A stretch of DNA of 64,000 bases from Chlorobiota bacterium (lineage in GTDB: Bacteria > Bacteroidota > Ignavibacteria > Kapaibacteriales > UBA961), in NCBI GenBank assembly GCA_014191195.1, contig BJGZ01000006.1, positions 62,001 through 126,000 of the forward strand. The letters run 5' to 3'. Each line of letters starts with the position of its first letter. Positions within the stretch are counted from its first letter, which is position 1. A model generated the notes under the pieces. The model saw only the letters and a program-made list of their open reading frames with translations. It did no database searches and was not told the origin of the DNA. Of the stretch, positions 19,126 to 28,547 are shown one piece after another. The position numbers and the translations under genes are program-made.

Positions 19126-19192
19126 TCAAATTCTACCCTTTCCATATTCATTATATTGCATATATAATCATTCATTATTCTACTGAAAACTT

Positions 19193-20362
19193 ATGACTTC
19201 ATATAATCCTTCCGAATTTGGTTTTGCTACAAGAGCTATTCATGCCGGACAAGATCCCGAAGAATTAACAGGTGCTGTTACCGTTCCATTATATCAAACT
19301 TCTACATATGCTCAAGAAGCAATTGGGCAACATAAAGGCTTTGAATATGCCAGAACTCAAAATCCTACCCGTTTTGCATGGGAAGCATCTATAGCAAATC
19401 TAGAACAAGGTAATGCAGGATTTGCATTTGGAAGCGGTATGGCAGCTGTAAATGCAGTAGTAACTCTATTGTCTGCTGGAGATCATATAGTATGTGCAGA
19501 AGATATGTATGGTGGCACATTCAGATTATTTGACAAAGTGATGAAGCGCTTTGGATTAGAGTTTTCGGTAGTTGATATGACCAGTAAAGAAGCCGTTGAA
19601 GCAGCGATTATTCCTGGCAAAACTAAGATGCTATATACCGAATCACCAACTAATCCAATGATGAAATTAACTGATCTAAAAATGCTTGCAGAATTAGCTC
19701 ATCATCATCATGCATTATTAGTGGTAGATAATACATTTGCTAGTCCTTATTTTCAAAAGCCAATTACTTTAGGTGCAGACATTGTATTGCATAGTGCAAC
19801 TAAATATTTAGGTGGACATTCAGATTTAGTTAGCGGAGTAGTTATTGCTGCACATGAAAATATTGCACAAGAACTTAGATTTATTCAGAATGCAGCAGGT
19901 GCCGTTCCTGGACCATTCGAATGTTGGTTATGTTTGCGATCTGTAAAAACCCTTGCTATAAGAATGAATCAACATGAAGCAAATGCTAAAATAATAGCAG
20001 ATTATTGTGAAAATCACCCAATGGTAATCGCTACCCATTATCCCGGACTTCAATCTCATCCACAACATGAATTAGCAAAAGAACAGATGTCTGGTTTTGG
20101 TGGCATGATTTCTATCGAATTAGGTACATTAGAAAAAGCAAAAGCATTCACAAATGCAGTGCGATTATTTACATTGGCAGAATCTTTGGGTGGTGTAGAA
20201 TCTCTTGTATGTCATCCAGTAAGCATGACGCATGGAAGTATTCCTAAGGAACAAAGAGAGAAATTAGGCATAACAGATAGTTTAGTTCGATTATCAGTTG
20301 GCATCGAAAATATTGATGATTTATTAAAAGATATTGCTCAAGCACTAGAATCTTTGCACTAG
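19193..20362 (+). CDS. Trans-sulfuration PLP enzyme (cystathionine gamma-synthase/lyase family)
   Basis: A 389-residue Cys/Met-metabolism enzyme. The PLP lysine is K204 in HSATKYLGGHSDLVSG; other family segments are YQTSTYAQEA, ARTQNPTRFAWEASIANLE, and GMAAVNAVVTLLSAGDHIV. It could make cystathionine from an activated homoserine (MetB), or cleave cystathionine or methionine; the sequence alone does not separate these. No riboswitch is evident upstream. The next gene begins 12 bases later. Confidence 0.9.
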   Translation: MTSYNPSEFGFATRAIHAGQDPEELTGAVTVPLYQTSTYAQEAIGQHKGFEYARTQNPTRFAWEASIANLEQGNAGFAFGSGMAAVNAVVTLLSAGDHIVCAEDMYGGTFRLFDKVMKRFGLEFSVVDMTSKEAVEAAIIPGKTKMLYTESPTNPMMKLTDLKMLAELAHHHHALLVVDNTFASPYFQKPITLGADIVLHSATKYLGGHSDLVSGVVIAAHENIAQELRFIQNAAGAVPGPFECWLCLRSVKTLAIRMNQHEANAKIIADYCENHPMVIATHYPGLQSHPQHELAKEQMSGFGGMISIELGTLEKAKAFTNAVRLFTLAESLGGVESLVCHPVSMTHGSIPKEQREKLGITDSLVRLSVGIENIDDLLKDIAQALESLH

Positions 20363-20374
20363 GAATATGAATTC

Positions 20375-21667
20375 ATGATAAGGAATAGAAAGACAATACA
20401 TAACTCAATGCAGGTACATGAATCTATTACTGCATACACTACTCACTTATCTAATGGAATTCGAGTTGTTAGTGAATATATTCCTACGGTTGCATCGTTT
20501 TCTCTAGGAGTTTGGATTAAAGCGGGTTCTAGAGATGAAACTAATGAAACAGCCGGTGCTGTCCATTTTTTAGAGCATCTTGCATTTCGGAGAACATTAA
20601 AAAGAAGTACCAAAGCATTGGCAGATGCATTTGAACAGATGGGAGCATATTCTAATGCTTTTACAACAAAAGAACATACTTGTTATTATGTCCGAGCTTT
20701 GTCTGTAGATTTCCCTAAAGTATTTTCTTTAATGGCCGAACTAACATTATCTCCAGCTTTAGCAGAAAAAGACATAGAAAAAGAAAGAAATATTATCATA
20801 GAAGAAATTCATTCATGTGATGATGAACCAGAAGAAGTAATCTTTGAACAGGGAGAAGCTTTGCTTTTTGGCAATCATCCTTTAGGACAACCCATCACGG
20901 GAACAATTGAATCTGTTCAACATATCAGTAGAGATGCTTTATTAGGTATCAGAGATTCATTGTATAATTCAGATTCTATAGTAATTGCTATTGCGGGCAA
21001 TATTAAACATGAGGACATTGTAAAATTAGCTGAAAGATATTTTGCTCAGATATCTACAAAACAAACAATTAGAAATAGAAATCTATATGTATCGCAAGCG
21101 GTTCAGCATAAAGTTCTAACAAAAAAGTTTCAACAAGCTCATGTTTTATTGGCAAAAACAACCGAGGGTTTTCTAAGTGATCAACGGTATGCATTAACAG
21201 TAATGAATATGCTTTTAGGAGAGGGGATGAGCTCCAGATTATATCAAACTATAAGAGAGCGTTATGGATTAGGATATACTGTCTATTCTGCTTTAGATTT
21301 ATATTCTGATTGTGGCGCATTATTTTTATATACGGCATGTGACAATAAAAAAGTAGAAAAAGCCAGAGATATGTTATTGATTGAATGTGAAAAAATAATT
21401 AATCAATATCCTGTCAAATCAAAAGAATTAGAAAGGGCAAAAGCCCAAGTAAAAGCATCCGTTTTAATGTCTTTAGAAAGTATGTCTGCCAGGATGCAAT
21501 CTCTTGGGCGCGGTGAATTAGAGGAAGGTGGGCATGAACCGTATCAAGAAACTATTCATAAGATAAATGCCATTACATTAGAAGATATAGCGAAGATGGC
21601 TTCTTTATATTTGCAAAAAGATGGCTGGTCTTCGGTATTAATGCTTTCAGATCAAAAGAGAACATAA
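20375..21667 (+). CDS. M16-family zinc peptidase
   Basis: A 430-residue processing-peptidase-like protein. The inverted zinc motif HFLEH (HxxEH) and the distal Glu in the ERNIIIEEIHSCDDEPEEV helix are present, so it should be catalytically active. The C-terminal domain carries the arginine/tyrosine pair region MSSRLYQTIRERYGLGYTVY. No signal peptide is visible; homologues (PepR/YmxG type) are cytoplasmic. The start may be ATG 20375 or, more in line with homologues, ATG 20408 (MQVHESIT). Confidence 0.9.
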   Translation: MIRNRKTIHNSMQVHESITAYTTHLSNGIRVVSEYIPTVASFSLGVWIKAGSRDETNETAGAVHFLEHLAFRRTLKRSTKALADAFEQMGAYSNAFTTKEHTCYYVRALSVDFPKVFSLMAELTLSPALAEKDIEKERNIIIEEIHSCDDEPEEVIFEQGEALLFGNHPLGQPITGTIESVQHISRDALLGIRDSLYNSDSIVIAIAGNIKHEDIVKLAERYFAQISTKQTIRNRNLYVSQAVQHKVLTKKFQQAHVLLAKTTEGFLSDQRYALTVMNMLLGEGMSSRLYQTIRERYGLGYTVYSALDLYSDCGALFLYTACDNKKVEKARDMLLIECEKIINQYPVKSKELERAKAQVKASVLMSLESMSARMQSLGRGELEEGGHEPYQETIHKINAITLEDIAKMASLYLQKDGWSSVLMLSDQKRT

Positions 21668-21731
21668 TCATTGTAACTTATCTAAATATAAGTTTTTACT
21701 TTAGTTGAATTTTATTCACTAATTTCACGAT

Positions 21732-22769
21732 ATGAAAACACTAAAACACATAGTTTATATAGTCATTATTAGTTCATTGATTGTATTTTCCTCCTGCACA
21801 CCAGAAGAGAAAATTATTAATCCTGCACAAGATACATGGACTCTTTTAACTATTTCTAAAGGGAATCCCAATGTACTTCAACAAAATCAAATAATTAATA
21901 ATGTCACTTCAAATCCTTCTACAGTGTATGCTCGAGGGGTAGAAATCACCGGTATTAAAGAGTATAGAAATATGCTGTTTCTTATGATGCCATCTATCTA
22001 TAAAATCATGATTCTAGATAGAGCAACATATAAACCAATTGATTCTATAGATTTTTCGATAAGCAAAAAAATCCCAAGTGATATTGCATTTGGGAATGCA
22101 ACATCTGCTTATATAGCCCATCAGAATGATTCTATTGTGAGTGTATACGACCTATTCAATTTTAAAATTGCCACTGAAATCAAAGTTGGAAATGGTGGCA
22201 TTGCTATTCAAGAAGGTTTAGGAAATAGACAAAACCAAATTTTTGTTGCCAATAGCAAAAGTAATTCAGTATCACAAATTGATACAAGAACAAATACAGT
22301 TGTTAAAACGTATTATGTACAAGTTGCTCCAAGCTTTTTACAGGCCGATCCCACTGGTGCAAAAATGATTGTAGCATGCCAGGGCAATAAGAATGCTGAT
22401 ACATTATCAAATACAGTATCATCAATAGCATTTATAGACATAGATAAAAAGCTTATACTTGAAGAAACACCATTGAATACCGGAAAAGTAGATGCAGTAC
22501 AAGCAAGTATCAAATCAATGTTGGTAACTAATAGTGAATGGGTATTTATTGCTATGACTAATGGACTATTTCGATTGGATACAAGAGAGCATAAAGCTCT
22601 TTCATTTATGTCGTCTGAATCATATGATGGTTTATCATACAATCTTAGAAAAAGAGAAATTTTAATGATTTCAGATACATATATCTATATAGCAGATGAT
22701 AATTCAGCAGAAATTAAATACTCTCCTTTGCAATTTGCAAACTCAATTATGTTTGCAATTGGGCAATAA
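21732..22769 (+). CDS. YVTN/NHL beta-propeller lipoprotein
   Basis: A 345-residue protein with lipobox (LIVFSSC). The body has propeller-type repeats such as IFVANSKSNSVSQIDTRTN, which match YVTN repeats of surface and periplasmic propellers. It lies 36 bases before a cytochrome c gene, so the two may be used together at the periplasmic face of a membrane. Substrate unknown. Confidence 0.7.
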   Translation: MKTLKHIVYIVIISSLIVFSSCTPEEKIINPAQDTWTLLTISKGNPNVLQQNQIINNVTSNPSTVYARGVEITGIKEYRNMLFLMMPSIYKIMILDRATYKPIDSIDFSISKKIPSDIAFGNATSAYIAHQNDSIVSVYDLFNFKIATEIKVGNGGIAIQEGLGNRQNQIFVANSKSNSVSQIDTRTNTVVKTYYVQVAPSFLQADPTGAKMIVACQGNKNADTLSNTVSSIAFIDIDKKLILEETPLNTGKVDAVQASIKSMLVTNSEWVFIAMTNGLFRLDTREHKALSFMSSESYDGLSYNLRKREILMISDTYIYIADDNSAEIKYSPLQFANSIMFAIGQ

Positions 22770-22805
22770 TTACACATAATAAGCTCCTATTTTACTGCGC
22801 TGAAT

Positions 22806-23273
22806 ATGAAAAGGTATTATCTTTTTTTTCTTCTATTTTCTACAGGAATTCTGTCTGTTTTTACCATAATTATACCTTCGTATACAGTGGTTATGCAACA
22901 GCATAGAAAATCAGATAGTAGTTATACAAATGGTTATAATCAATATAATAATAAGTGTGCTTTTTGTCATCAAAAGGATGGAAGTGGTATAAACGGTTAT
23001 TATCCTCCACTATACAATAGTGATTATTTATTAAAAGACAAAAAGCTTATAGCGGAAGTGTTAATTCTTGGCTTAATGGATACGATAATAGTAAATGGGA
23101 AAACATATTCAGGGATTATGCATCCTGCATTAGGGACAGATCAAGAGATTGCAGATATATTTAATTATATGTATCAAGAATTTGGAAATAATGCTCAATC
23201 TATATCATCTTTAGAAATATCAAAAATTCGTAAAAAGGGTAAAGAAACCAAACGATTAGAGATATATAAATAG
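22806..23273 (+). CDS. Membrane-anchored mono-haem cytochrome c
   Basis: A 155-residue protein with an N-terminal membrane anchor or signal (MKRYYLFFLLFSTGILSVFT) and one CxxCH site in YNNKCAFCHQKDGSG. The axial Met may be in the GIMHPAL segment. It follows a beta-propeller lipoprotein and is probably an electron carrier in the periplasm. It converges with the PafA-like gene, with only three bases between the two stops. Confidence 0.82.
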   Translation: MKRYYLFFLLFSTGILSVFTIIIPSYTVVMQQHRKSDSSYTNGYNQYNNKCAFCHQKDGSGINGYYPPLYNSDYLLKDKKLIAEVLILGLMDTIIVNGKTYSGIMHPALGTDQEIADIFNYMYQEFGNNAQSISSLEISKIRKKGKETKRLEIYK

Positions 23274-23276
23274 AAA

Positions 23277-24971
23277 CTATTTATTTTTTATTCTAGGATT
23301 TTTTAAAATTAGATCTTGATATTGTTGATCTTTTGATGTTTTTCCAGTCAAATCAAGAGGATTACCATGTATATAATCATAAGATATTCCCAATATCTTA
23401 CATAAGGTTGGGAAAATATCAGCGGGGTCTGTAGAGCCTTTTATGACAGTATTTTTGGGGATTCCGGCACCATAAAATATCAATGGAACATGCGTATCAT
23501 AATCATAAGGAGTGCCATGCGTTGCTGCTTTAGAACCCCAAATCCAATACGGTTTCACCATAAACATGATATCACCTGTTCTGCCAGGAAATATATCATT
23601 TCTAAATTTTTGTACTAAATCTTTATCCCATCCTGGTAAAATCATACCAGCATTTAAATTATCTGTACTTGTTGCATGAGAAATTCCTTGTTGTCTTATC
23701 ATAAAAGCAGCAATGGAGTCCGCAATTTCAGTTTTACTAATACCAGAAATATAAATTGCTGAATCATTAATAAAAAGACTTGGTGGCTCGAACACAGAAA
23801 TCCACGAAGATGGTACTATTAATTTTTTAAATGTATTGTTTAAATAAGTATTTATGGATTCAACAAATGAGTTTTCATCAATTCTACCTGCATCAAGGGG
23901 CATAGTTCCAACATTTTTAGCAAATTCTGGAATTGGGCTTACACCATGATCTGAAGTAATTACAATAGTATAAGAATCTGGTCCAATTGTAGTATCTAGA
24001 TATTTGATAAAATCTGCCAATATTCTATCGCAGTGCACATATAATTCTTGAACTTCTCGGCTATCTGGTCCAAAGAGATGTCCTACGAAATCTGTAGTCG
24101 ACACTCCAATAGCTAATAGATCAGGCTTATTATCTTTTCCAAGTTTATCTTGTTCAATAATAAATTTCGATGCATTGAATAGATATTCTATGCCATAAGG
24201 AGAGCTAAGGAATGCTTCTGCATAATTTTTATCTTCAATATTTGGTATACTATGCGGAAATGTGATATCTCCCCCTGGGAAAGGTTGTTCATAGATACTA
24301 TTATCTTCTACAGCAAATGGAGATGGAATTTCAGCTTCCCAGTTTTGATTAACATAGGCATTAAAAGGAACAGACTGATTAATGGATTGGATCCATGTGG
24401 GTTTTTTATAATATGTTGAAGTAGTAAACCCTTTTGATTTCCAGTCGAACCACACAACATTATCTGGCTTTTGTCCTGCCATTAAAATTGCAGCTCTATC
24501 TTTCAAAGCAATTGCATCTATCTTGCTTCCTTTAAATTTTTTCTTAATATAATCACCAAGAGCAGGTGTTTTCATTAATAAGGGTGATCTACCTTGTTTT
24601 TCATTACCTATAACAGGAGATTTTTTATCTTCTACACAGTAGCAAAAGCAAGAACTTGGAGTATCAAAGAAATCATTTGTTATAATGCCAGTTTTTGAGG
24701 GGTAACAACCTGTTAAAATGATTGCATGTCCGGGACATGTCATATTAGAAACATGATTATAAAAACATAAAGGGGAAGAAGAGCCTTGAGATTCTAATTT
24801 TCTGAATCCATCTTGACTAAAAATAGGAGAAAACCTTTCTAAATAATCAGCTCTCATTTGGTCATAGGAAATTACTACAATAAGCTTAGTTCTTTTTGAA
24901 GTAGTAGTAAAACCAAAGGATTGCAAAGAAAATAGTACAATAGAAATGATAAGCGATATGGTGAATTTCAT
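23277..24971 (-). CDS. PafA-like alkaline phosphatase/phosphodiesterase
   Basis: A 564-residue exported enzyme; signal peptide MKFTISLIISIVLFSLQS. The frame runs on upstream through tRNA-Ser to 25214, but the signal peptide fixes ATG at 24971. The nucleophile Thr is in NMTCPGHA; metal sites are VVISYDQMRADYLERF, SDHGVSPIPE and HGTPYDYDTHVPLIF, all typical of the PafA branch of the alkaline-phosphatase superfamily, which releases phosphate from monoesters in the periplasm. It may complement the phosphonate operon in phosphorus supply. Confidence 0.88.
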   Translation of the reverse strand: MKFTISLIISIVLFSLQSFGFTTTSKRTKLIVVISYDQMRADYLERFSPIFSQDGFRKLESQGSSSPLCFYNHVSNMTCPGHAIILTGCYPSKTGIITNDFFDTPSSCFCYCVEDKKSPVIGNEKQGRSPLLMKTPALGDYIKKKFKGSKIDAIALKDRAAILMAGQKPDNVVWFDWKSKGFTTSTYYKKPTWIQSINQSVPFNAYVNQNWEAEIPSPFAVEDNSIYEQPFPGGDITFPHSIPNIEDKNYAEAFLSSPYGIEYLFNASKFIIEQDKLGKDNKPDLLAIGVSTTDFVGHLFGPDSREVQELYVHCDRILADFIKYLDTTIGPDSYTIVITSDHGVSPIPEFAKNVGTMPLDAGRIDENSFVESINTYLNNTFKKLIVPSSWISVFEPPSLFINDSAIYISGISKTEIADSIAAFMIRQQGISHATSTDNLNAGMILPGWDKDLVQKFRNDIFPGRTGDIMFMVKPYWIWGSKAATHGTPYDYDTHVPLIFYGAGIPKNTVIKGSTDPADIFPTLCKILGISYDYIHGNPLDLTGKTSKDQQYQDLILKNPRIKNK

Positions 24972-25103
24972 AAATCTCAATTGAGAATAAAAGAAGATCG
25001 GATAAGACTTGAAGTTTTTGTTTTGCAAAATGCGAAAAATATGACAATTTTGTGCTTCTATAATTCTGAAATACATCATATTGTGATATGATGATCTCAA
25101 ATC

Positions 25104-25185
25104 GGAGGAATCGCATAATGGTATTGCAGCAGTCTTGAAAACTGCCGGGCTTTCGCCTGTGGGGGTTCGAGTCCCTCTTCCTCCG
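25104..25185 (+). tRNA. tRNA-Ser (anticodon UGA)
   Basis: Acceptor arms GGAGGAA (25104-25110) and TTCCTCC (25178-25184), D arm GCA/TGC, anticodon stem GCAGT/ACTGC with loop CTTGAAA (anticodon TGA), a long variable arm with GGC/GCC, and T arm GGGGG/CCCTC around TTCGAGT. The long variable arm fits class II tRNA-Ser. CCA is not encoded. Its last 12 bases are the start of the element's left direct repeat. Confidence 0.93.
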
Positions 25186-25247
25186 CAACCTTGGTAAAAC
25201 TGGGGTTTATTCAACCGATAATTACATATGTAGTTATCGGTTTTTTT
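25174..25247 (+). repeat. Left direct repeat (attL-like), 74 bp
   Basis: Identical to 30881-30954 except T at 25192 versus A at 30899. It contains the tRNA-Ser 3' end (25174-25185) and the terminator hairpin. This is the normal pattern of a target duplicated by site-specific insertion at a tRNA 3' end. Confidence 0.9.
25215..25247 (+). terminator. Terminator of tRNA-Ser
   Basis: CCGATAATTA (25215-25224) pairs with TAGTTATCGG (25231-25240), then seven T. A second copy is in the right direct repeat. Confidence 0.85.
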
Positions 25248-25249
25248 AT

Positions 25250-25862
25250 GGGGTTAATTCTGTAATGGAATGTAGTGGTAATATTGGTAACAGTATGTTT
25301 TATATAGTAGTTAGGGGTTTTCTTTATTGTCTATTTATGTTCTGTAACTAATTAATATCAGTATGTAACTACTCTTTCTTCTCTCTTTTCACTCTTACTT
25401 GACTATTGGGAATACTATATAAAATGTGTTCACATTAATAGAAAAAGTGTCCACCTATTTTGAAGAGTGTATCAAATGGAATATTTCACACCAAATCAAT
25501 GCATTAAGAGGTAAAATGGAATCTAATTAGAATTGTAGCTAATCCTCCAATGTTTACGGTTAATTATACCCATCCCTGCCTCATGTATGGGGGATATGAT
25601 TAGCAATGAGAAATGAATATTCAATTGGTTGTATATACAGGATATAAATGTGTTATTATAGTAGTGGTAGAATAGGTGTAAATGACCTATACATCGATTG
25701 TAAGGGGTGGTAGTAGAGTGGGTGGTGAATTGTATGGGTGTGGGTATGAGTGAGTAGATAATGTGTATATAACATGAGTATTTTGAGTAATATTAATTAG
25801 TTAAAGAACTTATAATTTGCGTGGTAATAAATTAAAATTTTAATTGTTAAGGATTTTATACA
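25250..25862. other. Non-coding left end of the element
   Basis: About 600 bases without a recognised gene. It contains the left inverted repeat (25553-25767) with a G-rich, T/G-biased strand around 25700-25760, and is otherwise AT-rich. I see no open frame with a plausible start and no tRNA or riboswitch. Confidence 0.7.
25553..25767 (+). repeat. Left arm of long imperfect inverted repeat
   Basis: Matches the reverse complement of 29705-29931. Strongest blocks: 25553-25570 pairs with 29914-29931 (18 bp), 25675-25687 with 29785-29797 (13 bp), and 25724-25767 with 29705-29748 (44 bp, perfect). The blocks are colinear, so these are true diverged arms of roughly 215-227 bp. Confidence 0.88.
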
Positions 25863-26162
25863 ATGTCTGTGCAAAGGTTTAACGATTACATCTCAAAGAA
25901 AACGTTTGAGGGTTATAGCATAGTTGATAAAAATGAGGCATCATTAACAGCAGTTCTTGAAAAGAAAAGTTTAAATGAAGTAAAAAATGAAGAAAAAAAA
26001 TTTACAACGATGGATATTGTACTAACCATTGTTACTTGTGGGGGTTGGTTAATAATATGGTTTATAAAAAAACCTACAACTACTTCTTCATCAACACCTA
26101 ATCTAGTTCGCATCAGAGTGTCTTTCGATTCTTCTGGTAATCTAGTCGAAGAAAAGGGATAA
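25863..26162 (+). CDS. Small membrane protein of unknown function
   Basis: A 99-residue protein. An N-terminal basic/polar part (MSVQRFNDYISKKTFEGYSI) is followed by one hydrophobic segment (VLTIVTCGGWLIIWFIKK) and a polar tail ending in FDSSGNLVEEKG. Proteins of this layout occur in phages and islands, but I cannot name a family. First gene of the element. Confidence 0.6.
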   Translation: MSVQRFNDYISKKTFEGYSIVDKNEASLTAVLEKKSLNEVKNEEKKFTTMDIVLTIVTCGGWLIIWFIKKPTTTSSSTPNLVRIRVSFDSSGNLVEEKG

Positions 26163-26344
26163 CTCTTATTTGTTATCATTAGAATTGACTACATATATGT
26201 TCTAAATCATCGTCTTTTAATTATTTTATTTAATATCAAACAGGTCATAATTAAGACTTATAATATTATTTAACATATTCAAACACGCAAGATAATATCG
26301 AGAAATACTATTAACCCATTTTTTACTAAAATTTAGGACTAGTT

Positions 26345-26719
26345 ATGAAACAACTATTGTTTTTGTTTATTTTATCAATTTCAATATTAGGGTTAAATTC
26401 TTGCTCAAAGAAAGACGCTAAAAATAACGTTGCCGAAGAAATTGCTAAAACGGAGGTAAATGTAGCTGCTCCTGTTAAATTACCAGACCCAAGTGGTACT
26501 TATTCTGATTCTGATGGAGGTTTGAGTTTTACTTTTTACTCATCCGGTAAATTTTCTTCAGAATTGTTAGGAGAAACAACGTTTGGAACCTGGACTAGGA
26601 TAGGTAATAACATAGAATTAACGTACGATGAAGGCGGATTTGCAAATGCACCATCTACTGCAACAGTTAAGAATGGTGATGGATATATAATATTTAATGG
26701 CACAAGATTAAGTAAGTAA
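26345..26719 (+). CDS. Small lipoprotein of the element
   Basis: A 124-residue protein with a clear lipobox (ILGLNSC) after MKQLLFLFILSIS. The rest, PDPSGTYSDSDGGLSFTFYS followed by GTWTRIGNNIELTYDEGG, resembles the small lipocalin-like or META-like domains that many Bacteroidota lipoproteins carry. Its 3' end is made of TAAG repeats that include the stop codon. Function unknown. Confidence 0.65.
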   Translation: MKQLLFLFILSISILGLNSCSKKDAKNNVAEEIAKTEVNVAAPVKLPDPSGTYSDSDGGLSFTFYSSGKFSSELLGETTFGTWTRIGNNIELTYDEGGFANAPSTATVKNGDGYIIFNGTRLSK

Positions 26720-27195
26720 GTAAGTAGTTTAATAATGAATATGTCCTCTTTAATAATTAATTATTGAGGACTTTTTTTTACTTTTTTTACGATATTATTT
26801 TTTTCACTTTATTTCACAAACACACTGTTTTCAGAATTATCAACCATATTTATATATGTATCAAACAATACGTTAACCATGATACTACACTTCCATTCAT
26901 AAGGTGGTTGGTTCTGGTAAGATAAATCTGTGAGAATACTTCTACAATGACCATGTAAACCCTTCTATTCAGTTCGTGTAAACATTTTCATACTTACCCT
27001 AGTAGAGACATTGTAATAAAGGTCTCCCAGTCAATAACTGAATGATTTACTTTTAATTTAATCTATACTAAAATAGGGGGGGGGGAGAAAACCATTCAAT
27101 GAACACTAAGAGAAAGAAAAATGAAAAGAGAAAGAATGTTCCGTAATTAAAAGATTAATAGAATTAAACAATAGTTATTGAAAGATTAGAAGTTA
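26720..27195. other. Gene-free stretch with terminator and G10 tract
   Basis: Contains the terminator at 26743-26779 and, near its end, a run of ten G at 27076-27085 in otherwise AT-rich DNA, about 110 bases before the HTH gene. No other feature is visible. Confidence 0.6.
26743..26779 (+). terminator. Terminator after the element lipoprotein
   Basis: GTCCTC (26743-26748) pairs with GAGGAC (26766-26771), with an inner TAATAA/TTATTG stem, followed by eight T. Confidence 0.8.
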
Positions 27196-27408
27196 ATGTT
27201 AACAATTGAGGATTATAGAATGAAAGATAGAATATCAAAACAAGAACTTATGGAACTTTATCAGGTAGATCGTTCAACAATCGAAAACTGGAAAAGGAAT
27301 TATAATCTACCACTTATTGAAATTAATAGTCATTCTAAGTTTGTGAGAAGAGATGAATTAATTGAGTGGGAGAATAATCAGACTATGAAAAGAGATACTC
27401 AGAAATAG
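27196..27408 (+). CDS. Small helix-turn-helix DNA-binding protein (excisionase-like)
   Basis: A 70-residue protein: ISKQELMELYQVDRSTIENW is a MerR/excisionase-type helix-turn-helix, followed by a wing region ending SKFVRRDELIEWEN, as in small phage and island Xis/AlpA-like proteins. It may control excision or the element's own genes. ATG 27196 and ATG 27220 are both possible. A run of ten G lies 110 bases upstream. Confidence 0.7.
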   Translation: MLTIEDYRMKDRISKQELMELYQVDRSTIENWKRNYNLPLIEINSHSKFVRRDELIEWENNQTMKRDTQK

Positions 27409-27553
27409 AAAACAATTATAAAGAATAACTTCATAAAAGAATAAAACTAAATAAATCTGAAATATTGAACATAATATTTGGAATTAAATGAATTTTCTCA
27501 CTTAAACATACTTATTAACAGTAAATATAAGTACAATTTAATAGGAACACACA

Positions 27554-27715
27554 ATGATAGACCTAACAGAAAATGAGTTAATGGAGTATATTAACATTAT
27601 AACAGATAAGAACCGTAGAATTGATATTTCAAAAAATAACAAAGAAATGAAAGAACGTTTACAAGAAATCTATGATATGTTGGTGATGATTACTCATCAA
27701 CTTAAGGAGAAGTAA
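27554..27715 (+). CDS. Small charged protein ahead of coiled-coil gene
   Basis: 53 residues (MIDLTENELMEYINIITDKN onward), Lys/Glu-rich and probably helical. Its stop codon is directly followed by the ATG of the coiled-coil gene, so the two form an operon. Too short for most gene lists, but spacing and codon pattern support it. Confidence 0.5.
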   Translation: MIDLTENELMEYINIITDKNRRIDISKNNKEMKERLQEIYDMLVMITHQLKEK

Positions 27716-28267
27716 ATGTTATTAAAGGAAGTTACTGAAATAATTAAAGAAGAGATTATCAAGGAGTTTCAATTGAATAAATCTATCTTAGAAAAGGTGG
27801 ATGAGTTTGGTGAACTATCCGATGAGATTGATAAGGTTAAGACACAATTAGAAGAAATGAAAAAGAAATATGAAGGTTTAGAAGAAGAACTTAGACCTTT
27901 ACTTGAAGAATTATCAAAGTATAACCAAAAGTCAATTCAAACAGAGAAGTATTTACTTTCAATAAAACGGTTTGGGTATGAAAAAGAAAACTTGAAGTAT
28001 AAAGAAGTATTTGAACAATCACTTACCAAAGTAAATAAGAATACAAAAAAGTTACTTGAAGACTTACTTCAAACCACCAAAACAATTTCTAAAGTAGTAA
28101 CATCCATCGGTGTTCAAAAGTTAGGTGAAGGTTTCTTTACAGTATTTATAAACAATGTAAAAAAACTCATTAATAGATTGGTTGGTAATGTAAAGAATAT
28201 ATCTGATGACATGGATGACCTTATACTCATAATAAAAAAACTGTTTCCAAAAGAAACCATAGAGTAA
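27716..28267 (+). CDS. Coiled-coil protein of the element
   Basis: 183 residues. A long coiled coil (about residues 20-70, e.g. VDEFGELSDEIDKVKTQLEE) is followed by a more globular helical part. No known family; no signal peptide. Its coupling to the 53-residue gene suggests a two-protein complex. A good terminator follows. Confidence 0.65.
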   Translation: MLLKEVTEIIKEEIIKEFQLNKSILEKVDEFGELSDEIDKVKTQLEEMKKKYEGLEEELRPLLEELSKYNQKSIQTEKYLLSIKRFGYEKENLKYKEVFEQSLTKVNKNTKKLLEDLLQTTKTISKVVTSIGVQKLGEGFFTVFINNVKKLINRLVGNVKNISDDMDDLILIIKKLFPKETIE

Positions 28268-28287
28268 TTATTTCATGTGTAAAAAAG

Positions 28288-28320
28288 AAACCCAATGGAA
28301 GAGAAACCATTGGGTTTTTT
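28288..28320 (+). terminator. Terminator after the coiled-coil gene
   Basis: AAACCCAATGG (28288-28298) pairs with CCATTGGGTTT (28307-28317), followed by a T run to 28320. Confidence 0.85.
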
Positions 28321-28547
28321 GATTCATCGTAGTGAGATTGAATACTATTAATAGTTGTCTGACTATGTGTATGATAAATTCATTTTGACAATTTTCAAGA
28401 ATCTGAATATTACAAAAAAAGTGAATAGAACACCTTAAAATGAAGTTTTTTAATCTACAGATAAAAAAGTGTGTTTATTGAGTGTATTCAGGAATTTCAT
28501 AAACATTAAAATGTATAAGGTCCATCATTTTACTGAGTTAAAAACTA

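Noticed and set aside
19126-19192. SAM or other riboswitch ahead of the trans-sulfuration gene
   Set aside because: The 67-base gap is too short and shows no suitable helices.
24972-25214. Upstream extension of the PafA-like frame
   Set aside because: The longer frame crosses tRNA-Ser in antisense; the signal peptide starting at 24971 is the real beginning.
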